A DNA stretch of 64,000 nucleotides from Streptomyces sp. ISL-96. GTDB taxonomy: Bacteria; Actinomycetota; Actinomycetes; Streptomycetales; Streptomycetaceae. Location: contig NZ_JAGGPA010000005.1 in the NCBI RefSeq assembly GCF_018614035.1, positions 62,001 to 126,000 on the forward strand, read 5' to 3'. Shown here piece by piece: positions 8,136 to 18,278 of this stretch (its first letter is position 1; each line of letters starts with the position of its first letter). The notes under the pieces are model-generated. The model was not told the origin of the DNA, searched no databases, and worked only from the letters and a program-made list of their open reading frames with translations. A program made the translations under genes and the position numbers.

Positions 8136-9290
8136 ATGAGAAGTGTGAAGGGCGATTACCAAGACCTGGTGGACGAGATCTCGGCGCTGCTCGGCGCCCC
8201 CGCGACGCTGGAGGACCGCGATTTCCGGCTGATCGCGTTCGGCGCGCACGACTCCGGCAGCGGTTTCGACGAATCGACCCTGGACCCGGTCCGTACGCGC
8301 TCGATCCTCACCCGCCGCTCGACGGCGGAGGTCCGCGCGTGGTTCGAGAAGTTCGGCATCGCGACGGCGGAAGCCCCGGTGTACATCCCCGCCGATCCCG
8401 CCGCGGGAGTGCTGCGCGGCCGTCTGTGCCTGCCCGTACGCCATCGGGGTGTCATCCACGGTTACGTGTGGCTGCTCGCCGGGGACGACGGTCCGCCCGG
8501 GCCGGTCCCCGCCTCGGCGATGGCGGTCTGTGCCCGGATCGGCGAACTCCTCGCCGACGAGGCCCGCGCCCGCGCCGACCTCGGCCCGCATCTCCTGACC
8601 CTGCTCACCTCGGACTCCGCCGACAGCCGGGCCGCGGCGCTGGCGTCGCTGGGTGCGGCGCTGGGCGACGGTGGCACGTACGCCCTGCTGTGCGTCGCAC
8701 CGTGGCCGGAAGCCCTGCCCGGTGTCCCCAAGGTCCCGGGCGCGGCCGCGCTGTGCCTGCTTCCGGTGCCGGGGCCGGCGGGGCCGCGCGTCGCGGCCCT
8801 GATCCGCGTCCGTACGCCGGCCGACCTCTCCCCCGCTCACCAGACGGCGGCCACTTTGCTCTCCGCGGCGGGACGGGTCGTGGGCATCGGCAACCCGGTA
8901 CACACCCTCGAAGACCTGCCGGGCGCATGGCGCGAAGCCTCGGCGGCGGCCCGCGCGGCGCTGGCGCGCCCCCACCTCGGCCCGGTCGCGGAGTGGTCGG
9001 GCATCGGCCCGTACCGTCTGCTCGCCGCGCTTCCCGACAGCGGACCGGGCCACCCGGTGGACCCCGCGGTACGCCCCCTCCTCGAACCCGCGCACGCCGA
9101 GCTGGCCCGCACAGCGGAAACGTTCCTGGACTGCGCGGGCCAGGCGGCCCGCACCGCGACCGCCCTGAACATCCACCGCCAGACGCTCTACTACCGCCTG
9201 TCCCGCGTGGAACAGCTCACCGGCCTGGACCTCCACAACGGCGAGGACCGCCTGCTCCTCCACATGTCCCTGAAGGCAGCCCGCCTCTGA
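8136..9290 (+). CDS. PucR-family transcriptional regulator, probably of proline catabolism, 384 aa
   Basis: The C-terminal 60 residues form the PucR-type helix-turn-helix: FLDCAGQAARTATALNIHRQTLYYRLSRVEQLTGLDL in outline, with the marker HRQTLYYRL. The N-terminal 300 residues are a sensor-like region without catalytic motifs. It is transcribed divergently from the proline dehydrogenase/pruA operon; in Streptomyces this arrangement is conserved and the regulator is generally taken to act on the proline genes, which remains an inference here. The start is uncertain: the ATG at 8136 and the GTG at 8145 are nine bases apart and neither has a strong ribosome binding site. Confidence 0.85.
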   Translation: MRSVKGDYQDLVDEISALLGAPATLEDRDFRLIAFGAHDSGSGFDESTLDPVRTRSILTRRSTAEVRAWFEKFGIATAEAPVYIPADPAAGVLRGRLCLPVRHRGVIHGYVWLLAGDDGPPGPVPASAMAVCARIGELLADEARARADLGPHLLTLLTSDSADSRAAALASLGAALGDGGTYALLCVAPWPEALPGVPKVPGAAALCLLPVPGPAGPRVAALIRVRTPADLSPAHQTAATLLSAAGRVVGIGNPVHTLEDLPGAWREASAAARAALARPHLGPVAEWSGIGPYRLLAALPDSGPGHPVDPAVRPLLEPAHAELARTAETFLDCAGQAARTATALNIHRQTLYYRLSRVEQLTGLDLHNGEDRLLLHMSLKAARL

Positions 9291-9310
9291 ACCAGGCGAC
9301 TCCCTACGCA

Positions 9311-9366
9311 CCCGTACCCGGTACCCGGACCCCGCGCGAGGCAGGGATCCGCGTACCGGGTACGGG
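9311..9366. terminator. Bidirectional terminator between PucR gene and serA
   Basis: A perfect 14-bp inverted repeat (CCCGTACCCGGTAC / GTACCGGGTACGGG) with a 28-nt loop lies between two convergent genes. The placement supports termination from both sides. Confidence 0.7.
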
Positions 9367-9387
9367 AGTGAAGCGTGAGAGCCAGGC

Positions 9388-10980
9388 TCAGTCAGCCAGG
9401 TTCACGAAGCGGGCCGAGGCCGCGCCGATCTCCTCCGCGATCTCACTCAGAACCGCCGCCGGAACCTTGTCGTCCACGGAGAGCACTGCCAGCGCCTCGC
9501 CGCCCTGATCCGCACGCGAGACCTGCATGCCGGCGATGTTCAGCCCACCCTCGCCGAGGATGCGGCCGACCGTGCCGACGACGCCCGGACGGTCCTGGTA
9601 GCGCAGTACGACCATGTGGTCGGCCAGCGTCAGGTCGATGGCGTGCTCGCCGATCCCGACGATCTTCTGGAGGTGCTTCGGCCCGGCCAGCGTGCCCGAG
9701 ACCGAAACCTCCTCGCCACCCGACAGCGTGCCGCGCACGGTGACGACGTTCTTGTGGTCCGGGGACTCCGAGCTCGTCGTCAGCCGCACCTCGACCCCGC
9801 GCTCCTGCGCGAAGAGCGGCGCGTTGACGTAGCTCACGGTCTCGTCGACGACGTCCTCGAACACGCCCTTGAGCGCGGACAGTTCCAGCACCTTGACGTC
9901 GTACTGCGTGATCTCGCCGTACACCTCGACATCGAGCCGCACCGCGACCTCGCCCGCGAGCGCGGTGAACATCCGGCCGAGCTTCTCGGCCAGCGGCAGA
10001 CCCGGACGCACGTCCTCGGCGATGACACCGCCCTGAACGTTGACCGCGTCCGGCACGAGCTCACCGGCGAGCGCGAGCCGCACCGACTTGGCGACCGCGA
10101 TGCCCGCCTTCTCCTGCGCCTCGTCCGTCGAGGCACCGAGGTGCGGCGTGCAGACGACCTGGTCGAGCTCGAACAGCGGGGAGTCGGTGCAGGGCTCCTT
10201 CGCGTACACGTCGAGGCCCGCGCCGGCGACCCGGCCCTCCTTGAGGGCGGAGTACAGCGCCGGCTCGTCGACGATCCCGCCGCGCGCGGCGTTGACGATG
10301 CGTACGGCCGGCTTGACCTTGTGCAGCGCGTCGTCGCCGATCAGCCCGAGCGTCTCGGGGGTCTTCGGCAGGTGCACGGTGATGAAGTCGGCGACCTCCA
10401 GCAGCTCGTCGAGCGAGAGCAGCTTGACACCCATCTGGGCGGCCCGCGCGGGCTGCACGTAGGGGTCGTACGCGACGATCTTCATGCCGAAGGCCGACAT
10501 GCGCTGCGCGACCAGGACACCGATGCGGCCGAGGCCGACGACACCCAGGGTCTTCTCGCTCAGCTCGACGCCCGTGTACTTCGACCGCTTCCACTCGCCG
10601 TTCTTGAGGGCGGTGTTGGCCTGCGGGATGTTGCGCGCGGTGGCGACGAGCAGGCCGCAGGCGAGCTCGGCGGCGGTGACGATGTTGGACGTCGGCGCGT
10701 TGACGACCATCACGCCGGCCTTGGTGGCGGCGGAGACGTCCACGTTGTCGAGGCCGACACCGGCACGGGCGACGACGCGGAGCTTCTTCGCCGCGGCGAT
10801 GGCCTCGGCGTCGACCTTGGTGGCGGAGCGGACGAGAATCGCGTCCACGTCGGCGATGGCCGGCAGGAGCTCTGCCCGGTCGGCGCCGTTGCAGTGCCGG
10901 ATCTCGAAGTCCGGGCCCAGGGCGTCGACTGTGGCGGGCGACAGCTCTTCAGCGATGAGTACGACAGGTTTCGAGCTCAC
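9388..10980 (-). CDS. serA: D-3-phosphoglycerate dehydrogenase, 530 aa
   Basis: First committed enzyme of serine biosynthesis: oxidises 3-phosphoglycerate with NAD. It is the long actinobacterial type with, in order, a substrate-binding half, a Rossmann domain with GLGRIG (about residue 150), the active-site Arg in NAARGGIVDE, the Glu in KEPCTDSPL, the catalytic His in CTPHLGAST, an intervening ASB domain, and a C-terminal ACT domain (RPGVVGTVGRILGEGGLNIAGM) that binds serine for feedback control. The GTG at 10980 has GAGG about 6 nt upstream and gives the normal length. The ilvC gene lies upstream on the same strand with its own terminator between them, so serA is probably transcribed alone. 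Confidence 0.95.
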   Translation of the reverse strand: MSSKPVVLIAEELSPATVDALGPDFEIRHCNGADRAELLPAIADVDAILVRSATKVDAEAIAAAKKLRVVARAGVGLDNVDVSAATKAGVMVVNAPTSNIVTAAELACGLLVATARNIPQANTALKNGEWKRSKYTGVELSEKTLGVVGLGRIGVLVAQRMSAFGMKIVAYDPYVQPARAAQMGVKLLSLDELLEVADFITVHLPKTPETLGLIGDDALHKVKPAVRIVNAARGGIVDEPALYSALKEGRVAGAGLDVYAKEPCTDSPLFELDQVVCTPHLGASTDEAQEKAGIAVAKSVRLALAGELVPDAVNVQGGVIAEDVRPGLPLAEKLGRMFTALAGEVAVRLDVEVYGEITQYDVKVLELSALKGVFEDVVDETVSYVNAPLFAQERGVEVRLTTSSESPDHKNVVTVRGTLSGGEEVSVSGTLAGPKHLQKIVGIGEHAIDLTLADHMVVLRYQDRPGVVGTVGRILGEGGLNIAGMQVSRADQGGEALAVLSVDDKVPAAVLSEIAEEIGAASARFVNLAD

Positions 10981-11187
10981 GTGAGTCCTCACTGGTCCTT
11001 TGCGGACGGCCGTCCCGACGGCCGCAGGCGGTGGAGGGGCTAGCCGCGTGGAAGACGCACGACGCTGTGGGCCTGACGCGTATATGTATGGAAGCAGTCT
11101 AGTGGCGCCCGGCACTCGGTCTTCCGCCTCAGCGTAAGATCACCCGTCCGTGGCTGGACGTTCTGTCCAGTTGTGCTTTCCGGTGGT
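10981..11187. other. serA upstream region, no gene seen
   Basis: The gap between serA and the ilvC terminator (207 bp). It contains a short GC-rich inverted repeat (CGGCCGTC / GACGGCCG, about 11007-11024) close to the serA start, which could act in the 5' leader, and a relatively AT-rich patch (GCGTATATGTATGG, about 11079-11092) that may hold the promoter. I found no leader peptide rich in serine. Confidence 0.35.
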
Positions 11188-11225
11188 GCACGAAGGGCCG
11201 CGGCGATACGCCGCGGCCCCCGTGC
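11188..11225 (-). terminator. Terminator downstream of ilvC
   Basis: An 11-bp perfect GC-rich stem (GGGCCGCGGCG / CGCCGCGGCCC) closed by a 3-nt loop, extended by GCACG / CGTGC outside. It starts 8 bp beyond the ilvC stop on the minus strand. Confidence 0.8.
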
Positions 11226-11232
11226 TCAAGGC

Positions 11233-12327
<1,095 letters not shown>

Positions 12328-12855
12328 TCAGGCCGAGCGGTCGAGGGCGCGCAGGCTGCGGTCCGTGATGGACCGGGAGCCGCGCCCTATGGCGATCGTT
12401 CCGGACTGGACGAGCTCCTTGATGCCGAACTGCTCCAGCATCTTGAGCATCGCTTCGAGCTTGTCGGCGCCGCCGGTGGCCTCGATGGTCACGGCCTCCG
12501 GGGAGACGTCGACCGTCTTGGCGCGGAACAGCTGGACGATCTCGACGATCTGCGAGCGCGTCTCGTTGTCGGCCCGCACCTTCACCAGGACGAGCTCACG
12601 CTGGATCGCGGCGCCGGGCTCGAGTTCGACGATCTTCAGTACGTTGACGAGCTTGTTCAGCTGCTTCGTGACCTGCTCCAGCGGCAGTGCCTCGATCACG
12701 TTCACCACGATGGTGATGCGCGAGATCTCGGGGTGCTCGGTGGTGCCCACCGCGAGGGAGTCGATGTTGAACCCGCGGCGGGAGAACAGGGCCGTGATCC
12801 GCGCGAGGACGCCCGGCTTGTTCTCGACCAGGACGGAGAGGGTGTGCTTGGACAT
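12328..12855 (-). CDS. ilvN: Acetolactate synthase small (regulatory) subunit, 175 aa
   Basis: Regulatory subunit that activates the large subunit and gives valine feedback inhibition. It opens with an ACT domain (MSKHTLSVLVENKPGVLARI, then FSRRGFNIDSL) and has the second conserved region of the IlvH/IlvN family ending near AIGRGSRSI. The ATG at 12855 gives the canonical N-terminus; frames further upstream run into the ilvB coding region. It starts 26 bp after the ilvB stop, as expected for co-transcription with ilvB and ilvC. Confidence 0.95.
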   Translation of the reverse strand: MSKHTLSVLVENKPGVLARITALFSRRGFNIDSLAVGTTEHPEISRITIVVNVIEALPLEQVTKQLNKLVNVLKIVELEPGAAIQRELVLVKVRADNETRSQIVEIVQLFRAKTVDVSPEAVTIEATGGADKLEAMLKMLEQFGIKELVQSGTIAIGRGSRSITDRSLRALDRSA

Positions 12856-12881
12856 GGGCTTGAAGTCTCTCTCTCGTCTGC

Positions 12882-14735
12882 TCAGTCGTCTTCGTTGTCG
12901 CCGAAGTCGGGGCGCACCCCGCGGGCGGCCATGACCTCGTCGTTGGAGGTGCCGGCGGCCACCATCGGCCACACCATGGCGTCCTCGTGCACGATGAAGT
13001 CGACCACGACCGGGCGGTCATTGATGGCATTGGCCTCGGCGATGACCTTGTCCAGGTCGGCCGGGTCCTCACAGCGGATCGCGTGGCAGCCCATGGCCTC
13101 GGACAGCTTCACGAAGTCCGGGATCCGGGTGCCGGCGCTCGGCTGCTTGCCGTCTGCGTCCGGGCCGCTGTGCAGCACGGTGTTGGAGTAGCGCTGGTTG
13201 TAGAAGAGCGTCTGCCACTGGCGGACCATCCCGAGCGCGCCGTTGTTGATGATGGCGACCTTGATCGGGATGTTGTTGAGCGCGCAGGTGGTCAGTTCCT
13301 GGTTGGTCATCTGGAAGCAGCCGTCGCCGTCGATGGCCCAGACCGTACGGTCCGGCATGCCGGCCTTGGCGCCCATGGCGGCCGGGACGGCGTACCCCAT
13401 CGTCCCCGCGCCGCCGGAGTTCAGCCAGGTGGCGGGCTGCTCGTACTGGATGAAGTGCGAGGCCCACATCTGGTGCTGGCCGACGCCCGCGGCGTAGATG
13501 GTGCCCTCGGGGGCGAGCTGGCCGATGCGCTGGATGACCTGCTGCGGGGACAGCTGGCCGTTCTCCGGCAGGTCGTAGCCGAGCGGGTAGGTGTCGCGCC
13601 AGCGGTTGAGGTCGTGCCACCAGGCTTCGTAGTCGCCGGTGTTGCCCTCGGTGTGCTCGGCCTGGACGGCCTGGACGAGGTCGGCGATGACCTCGCGGGC
13701 GTCACCGACGATCGGCACGTCCGCGGCGCGGTTCTTGCCGATCTCGGCCGGGTCGATGTCGGCGTGGACGATCTTGGCGTACGGCGCGAAGCTGTCCAGC
13801 TTGCCGGTGACGCGGTCGTCGAAGCGGGCTCCGAGCGCGACGATCAGGTCGGCCCGCTGCAGCGCGGTGACGGCGGTGACCGCTCCGTGCATGCCCGGCA
13901 TTCCCACGTGCAGCGGGTGGCTGTCGGGGAAGGAGCCCAGCGCCATCAGGGTGGTGGTGACGGGGGCGCCGGTGAGCTCGGCGAGGACCTTCAGCTCGGC
14001 GGTGGCACCCGCCTTCATGACGCCGCCGCCGACGTACAGCACGGGGCGCTTGGCCTGGACGATCAGCTTGGCGGCCTCGCGGATCTGCTTGGCGTGCGGC
14101 TTGGTGACCGGGCGGTAGCCGGGCAGGTCGTGGCTGGGCGGCCAGCTGAAGGTGGTCTTCGCCTGGAGGGCGTCCTTGGCGATGTCTACGAGGACCGGGC
14201 CCGGGCGTCCGGTCGAGGCGATGTGGAAGGCCTCGGCGATGGTGCGCGGGATGTCCTCGGCCTTGGTGACCAGGAAGTTGTGCTTGGTGATCGGCATAGT
14301 GATGCCGACGATGTCCGCCTCCTGGAAGGCGTCCGTGCCGATCGCCTTGGAGGCGACCTGGCCGGTGATCGCGACCATGGGAACGGAGTCCATGTGGGCG
14401 TCGGCGATCGGCGTGACCAGGTTCGTCGCGCCGGGCCCCGAAGTGGCCATGCACACGCCGACCTTGCCGGTGGCCTGCGCGTAACCGGTCGCCGCGTGAC
14501 CGGCGCCCTGCTCGTGGCGGACCAGGACGTGGCGGACCTTCTTGGAGTCCATCAGCGGGTCGTACGCCGGCAGGATGGCGCCGCCGGGAATGCCGAATAC
14601 CGTGTCGGCCCCCACTTCCTCGAGCGAGCGGATGAGCGACTGCGCGCCCGTCACGTGCTCGACAGTGGTGGCGTGGTGTCCGCCGTTGCGGGGCCGCGGC
14701 TGCGGATGGTGGGCCCCGGAGGCCTGCTCGGTCAT
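12882..14735 (-). CDS. ilvB: Acetolactate synthase large (catalytic) subunit, 617 aa
   Basis: Thiamine-diphosphate enzyme joining two pyruvates, or pyruvate and 2-oxobutyrate, in the first common step of branched-chain amino acid synthesis. Visible features: the catalytic Glu in [29 protein letters not shown], the FAD domain in the middle ([12 protein letters not shown]), and the thiamine-diphosphate/Mg motif [12 protein letters not shown] with downstream [12 protein letters not shown]. The ATG at 14735 is preferred to the ATG at 14741 because GAGAAG lies 7 nt before it; homologues start near here. Expression is probably governed by the leader peptide and attenuator about 60-180 bp upstream. 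Confidence 0.95.
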   Translation of the reverse strand: MTEQASGAHHPQPRPRNGGHHATTVEHVTGAQSLIRSLEEVGADTVFGIPGGAILPAYDPLMDSKKVRHVLVRHEQGAGHAATGYAQATGKVGVCMATSGPGATNLVTPIADAHMDSVPMVAITGQVASKAIGTDAFQEADIVGITMPITKHNFLVTKAEDIPRTIAEAFHIASTGRPGPVLVDIAKDALQAKTTFSWPPSHDLPGYRPVTKPHAKQIREAAKLIVQAKRPVLYVGGGVMKAGATAELKVLAELTGAPVTTTLMALGSFPDSHPLHVGMPGMHGAVTAVTALQRADLIVALGARFDDRVTGKLDSFAPYAKIVHADIDPAEIGKNRAADVPIVGDAREVIADLVQAVQAEHTEGNTGDYEAWWHDLNRWRDTYPLGYDLPENGQLSPQQVIQRIGQLAPEGTIYAAGVGQHQMWASHFIQYEQPATWLNSGGAGTMGYAVPAAMGAKAGMPDRTVWAIDGDGCFQMTNQELTTCALNNIPIKVAIINNGALGMVRQWQTLFYNQRYSNTVLHSGPDADGKQPSAGTRIPDFVKLSEAMGCHAIRCEDPADLDKVIAEANAINDRPVVVDFIVHEDAMVWPMVAAGTSNDEVMAARGVRPDFGDNEDD

Positions 14736-14796
14736 CGGCATTCTCTTCTCGAAGCTGAGGGTCATTTTACGAGGGTTTGGGAAGTGCCAGTGCAAC

Positions 14797-14830
14797 AAAA
14801 AACCCCCCGTGCCGTGAGGCAAGCGAGGGG
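14797..14830 (-). terminator. ilvB attenuator (intrinsic terminator)
   Basis: Read on the minus strand, a 7-bp stem (CCCCTCG / CGGGGGG, one G-U pair) continues into an inner TGCC / GGCA stem with a 4-nt loop, and is followed immediately by six Ts and a G. It lies between the leader peptide stop (14875) and the ilvB start (14735). A run of Ts after a hairpin is uncommon in Streptomyces and marks a true factor-independent terminator. Confidence 0.85.
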
Positions 14831-14874
14831 AGCGCGCCGGTGCGGTCTGCAGAGCTGCGTGTGCGTGCTCTGCT

Positions 14875-14916
14875 TCAGCCGACGCGCTTTCCAAGTACGA
14901 GAATTCGGGTGCGCAT
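14875..14916 (-). CDS. ilv operon leader peptide, 13 aa
   Basis: The frame encodes [13 protein letters not shown] followed by TGA. The Ile-Leu-Val-Leu block, with a further Val near the end, is what is expected of a peptide that senses charged branched-chain tRNAs. The ATG is preceded by GGAGGGAGGG with an 8-nt spacer, a very strong ribosome binding site for such a tiny frame. It ends about 45 bp before the T-tract terminator. Ribosome stalling at the Ile/Leu/Val codons when these amino acids are scarce should let an alternative RNA fold prevent the terminator. This type of leader is known upstream of ilvB in Streptomyces. Confidence 0.9.
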   Translation of the reverse strand: MRTRILVLGKRVG

Positions 14917-14949
14917 GGCACTGACCCTCCCTCCGGCGCCCCGCGCCTG

Positions 14950-17900
14950 TCAAGTAGGTGGGACGGGCGTCTCACTATTTGAGCGCAATGGAGGACGTGT
15001 GATCGTTTCGCTTCCGTTCGCGCCCACGTGACGTACGGGAAGTGACCCACCCGAGCCACCGGCGAGAACGGACAGGGCCGCCGCCGTCCCGCCCGGCACG
15101 GGGAACTCACCGCGCACCAGCGCCCGCCGCAGCCGGTACTCGTCGAGCGGCCCGGAGAAGGCCATCCCCTGCCCGTGCGTACACCCCATGGCGCGCAGGG
15201 CGACCACCTGCTCCGGTACGTCCACGCCGTCCGCCACGGACTGCATCCCGAGGTCGCAGGCGATCCGCAGCAGGCCGCTGGTGATCTTGTACAGCCGGGC
15301 CGACTCGACGACGCCCTCGACCAGGCCGCGGTCCAGTTTCAGTACGTCGATGGGGAGCCGGCGCAGCGCGTTGATGGCGGCGTACCCACTGCCGAAGCCG
15401 TCCAGCGCGATCCGCACGCCGAGCCTGCGGAGCGACACCAGGCGCCGCTCCAGCTCGTCGAAGGAGATCCGCGGGTCGCTGTCGGCCAGCTCGATGATCA
15501 GGGAGCCCGAGGGCAGGCCGTGCCGCGTGAGGAGCGCCTCGATGGAGCCGAGCGGCAAGGACTTGTCCACCAGCCTGCGGGCCGAGAGCCGGACCGCGAC
15601 CGGCACCTCGTGGCCGGCTCGGTTGCGCTCCGCCGCCTGCTCGACCGCCTGTTCGAGCAGCCAGCGGCCGAGCTCGGCGGTGCGGGCGCCGTCCTGGGAT
15701 TCACCAGTGTCGGCCACCCGCAGGAACTCGGCGGGCGTGAAGAGGATGCCCTGGGTGGAGCGCCAGCGGGCCTGGGCGGCGACGGACGCCACCTGGCCGG
15801 TGGCCAGGTGGACCACCGGCTGGTGGAGCAGCGCGAACTCGCCGTCGTGGAGCGCCGTGCGCAGCCGGGTGGCCAGTTCTGTCCTGCGGACCACCTCGGC
15901 CTGCATCTGCGGCGCGTACAGCTCGACCCGGTCCTTACCGGCCGCCTTCGCCCGGTACATGGCGAGGTCGGCGTTGCGCATGAGGTCGGTGGGGCTGACG
16001 CCGGGCTCGGCGAAGGCGACCCCGATGGACGCGGCGACCCGTACCTCGTTGCCGTCGATCCGGTACGGCTGGGACAGCGTGAGGCGCAGCCGGTCGGCGA
16101 TCTCGTGGACCTGGCATTCGCGGGCGGACTGGTCCCTGGAGCCCTCGCCGACGATGAGCGCCGCGAATTCGTCACCGCCGAGCCGGGCCGCCGTGTCGCC
16201 CACCCGTACGGATTCCTGGAGGCGGCGGGCCGCCTGGATCAGCAGCTCGTCGCCGGCCTGGTGGCCGATGGTGTCGTTCACCGCCTTGAAGCCGTCGAGG
16301 TCGATGAAGAGCACGGCCGTGCCGGGATCGCCGGAACGGCGGCCGTTGAGGGCTTGGCGGACCCGGGCGGTGAACAGCGCGCGGTTGGGCAGATCGGTGA
16401 GCGGATCGTGCTCCGCGTTGTGCTGGAGCTGCGCCTGGAGGCGGACCCTTTCGGTCACGTCCCGGCTGTTGAAGATCAGGCCGCCCTGGTGCCGGTTGAC
16501 GGTCGACTCGACATTGAGCCACTCCCCCGTGCCGGACTTGAAGCGGCATTCGATACGGGTGGTCGGCTCCTCGGCGGGGGGCGCGGCCAGAAAACGTCGT
16601 ACCTCGTGGACGACTCTGCCGAGATCCTCGGCGTGGATGAGGGAGGCGAGCTCGGATCCGATGAGCTCCTCCGCCTCGCGTCCGTAGACGCCGGCGGCGG
16701 CCGGGCTGACGTAACGCAATATGCCGGTCGGAGCGGCGATCATGATGACGTCGCTCGATCCCTGCACCAGGGAGCGGAAGTGGTTCTCCTTCTGCGCCAG
16801 TTCCTGGGTGAGGGAGATGTTGTCGAGGAGCATGATGCCCTGGCGCACGACCAGGGCGAGCACAACCGTGCAGCCGGTGAGGACCACCACCCGGTCGGGG
16901 CGGCGGCCCTCGATGACGTTGTAGAGGATGCCGAGCGTGCAGACGGCGGCGGCGAGATACGGCGTGAGGGCGGCCAGCGAGCCGCCGATGGGGCGGCTGG
17001 CCGTGGTGCGGGCGCCCGGGTTGTGGGGGCCCGCCTTGTGGCTGCCTGGCGGGCGCGTGCCCGGAGCGTGGGTGCCGTGACTGCGGCTGCCCGGATTGCG
17101 GCTGCCCCGGTTGTACGGAGCATCCTCCCCCCACTGCCCCGCGCGGCGGGCGCCCCAGGGCGCGTAGGCGAGGAGTAGCGAGCCGGCGAACCAGCCGGCA
17201 TCGAGGAGCTGGCCGGAGCGGTAGTTCTCACGCAGCAGCGGCGAGGTGAACAGCGCGTCGCACACCACGGTCATGGCGAGCGCGGCGATCACCGTGTTGA
17301 TCGCCGCCCGGTTGGCGTTGGAACGCCGGAAGTGCAGCGCCAGCACCATGCTGACCAGCGCGATGTCGAGCAGCGGGTACGCCAGGGACAGCGCGGCGTG
17401 GGCCGTGCTCTCGGCCTGGAAGTGGGCGGTGTGCGCGAGAGCGAGGCTCCAGGAGAGCGTGAGCAGCGAGCCGCCGATGAGCCAGGAGTCGAGCGCGAGG
17501 CAGACCCAGCCGGCCCTGGTGACGGGGCGCTTGGCGAAGACCAGCAGGCCGACGATGGCGGGCGGGCCGAAGCACAGGAAGAAGAAGTCGGCGGAGGAGG
17601 GCGAGGGGACCTCGCGGTCCAGCACCACTTCGTACCAGCCCCACACGGCGTTCCCGCAGGCTGCCATCGCGGAGGAGATCGCGAACAACAGCCAGGCGGG
17701 CCGAAACCGGCTCTCACGCGCGCGTGCGTACAGGAAACAGGAGATCGCGGCGATCAGGGCGGCGGCGGCGAGGCCGAAGTCGCCCATGATCAGGGCGACC
17801 TGGGCGGAGCCCCAGCCGAGGGCCGACCCGACGGCGTAGGCGCCGCAGACCAGGGCGAGGACGAGCTGCGAGAGCAGCGTCGTCCCGCTGCCGGGCACCT

Positions 17901-18183
17901 GCTGCCGGGCGATGAGCGCGCCGGGGGCACTCACCGGGCCGCCCTGGTACGCGGCGCGCCGGGCGCCTGAGGGGCGGAGAGCCGCTGTGGAGCGGGGAGC
18001 GGATGGGGATCCGGCCTGCCCGCCGGATCGCACGTGAGTTGTCGCCGGCGGCCCCGTCGCGTCGGATCCTTGGTCCATTCGCCGTGCATCACCCGTCGCC
18101 CCCCTCACAGTCCGGTCGCTCCCCAGCGCCGTGATATCGCGCGGCGCAGCCCCTTGGTCCGGACGATACACCAATTCAGTCAC
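14950..18183 (-). CDS. Membrane PAS-GGDEF-EAL protein, diguanylate cyclase with degenerate EAL domain, 1077 aa
   Basis: Order of parts: a disordered N-terminus of about 100 residues; about ten membrane segments to residue 440, interrupted by a proline/glycine/histidine-rich loop (about 345-395) made of short repeats such as [11 protein letters not shown]; a PAS domain (about 475-590, [23 protein letters not shown]); GGDEF (about 600-765); EAL (about 785-1030). The GGDEF site RLGGDEF is intact and the inhibitory RxxD site (RVGD) stands five residues before it. In the EAL domain the key acids are lost: the EAL motif reads VAAQARW, the metal-binding Asn is Arg (VRLSARRL), and DDFGTG reads LDGFGSG. 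It therefore probably makes but does not degrade c-di-GMP. The GTG at 18183 has GGGAG about 13 nt upstream; an ATG at residue 36 is the alternative. Its 3' end reaches to within 33 bp of the ilv leader. Confidence 0.85.
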   Translation of the reverse strand: MTELVYRPDQGAAPRDITALGSDRTVRGATGDARRMDQGSDATGPPATTHVRSGGQAGSPSAPRSTAALRPSGARRAAYQGGPVSAPGALIARQQVPGSGTTLLSQLVLALVCGAYAVGSALGWGSAQVALIMGDFGLAAAALIAAISCFLYARARESRFRPAWLLFAISSAMAACGNAVWGWYEVVLDREVPSPSSADFFFLCFGPPAIVGLLVFAKRPVTRAGWVCLALDSWLIGGSLLTLSWSLALAHTAHFQAESTAHAALSLAYPLLDIALVSMVLALHFRRSNANRAAINTVIAALAMTVVCDALFTSPLLRENYRSGQLLDAGWFAGSLLLAYAPWGARRAGQWGEDAPYNRGSRNPGSRSHGTHAPGTRPPGSHKAGPHNPGARTTASRPIGGSLAALTPYLAAAVCTLGILYNVIEGRRPDRVVVLTGCTVVLALVVRQGIMLLDNISLTQELAQKENHFRSLVQGSSDVIMIAAPTGILRYVSPAAAGVYGREAEELIGSELASLIHAEDLGRVVHEVRRFLAAPPAEEPTTRIECRFKSGTGEWLNVESTVNRHQGGLIFNSRDVTERVRLQAQLQHNAEHDPLTDLPNRALFTARVRQALNGRRSGDPGTAVLFIDLDGFKAVNDTIGHQAGDELLIQAARRLQESVRVGDTAARLGGDEFAALIVGEGSRDQSARECQVHEIADRLRLTLSQPYRIDGNEVRVAASIGVAFAEPGVSPTDLMRNADLAMYRAKAAGKDRVELYAPQMQAEVVRRTELATRLRTALHDGEFALLHQPVVHLATGQVASVAAQARWRSTQGILFTPAEFLRVADTGESQDGARTAELGRWLLEQAVEQAAERNRAGHEVPVAVRLSARRLVDKSLPLGSIEALLTRHGLPSGSLIIELADSDPRISFDELERRLVSLRRLGVRIALDGFGSGYAAINALRRLPIDVLKLDRGLVEGVVESARLYKITSGLLRIACDLGMQSVADGVDVPEQVVALRAMGCTHGQGMAFSGPLDEYRLRRALVRGEFPVPGGTAAALSVLAGGSGGSLPVRHVGANGSETITRPPLRSNSETPVPPT

Positions 18184-18278
18184 TCAGGGACATACTCCCT
18201 CTACTCTGCGTAACGGCCCAGGCAGTCGTCGGCACGCCGCGCATTCGGGTGGCTTCGGAGCGTGTCCGCAGGCGGCTG

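Noticed and set aside
12987..14924. A 645-codon plus-strand frame opposite ilvB
   Set aside because: Antisense shadow of a well-defined enzyme gene; composition of Val/Gly/Arg/Asp repeats typical of such frames.
14948..14953. TTGACA on the minus strand as -35 of the ilv leader promoter
   Set aside because: It includes the stop codon of the upstream gene and no acceptable -10 follows at 16-19 nt; the expected place is occupied by the ribosome binding site.
18176..18193. Five-codon frame (MSLSD) overlapping the start of the PAS-GGDEF-EAL gene
   Set aside because: The spacing of its ribosome site is too short and nothing suggests a leader function.
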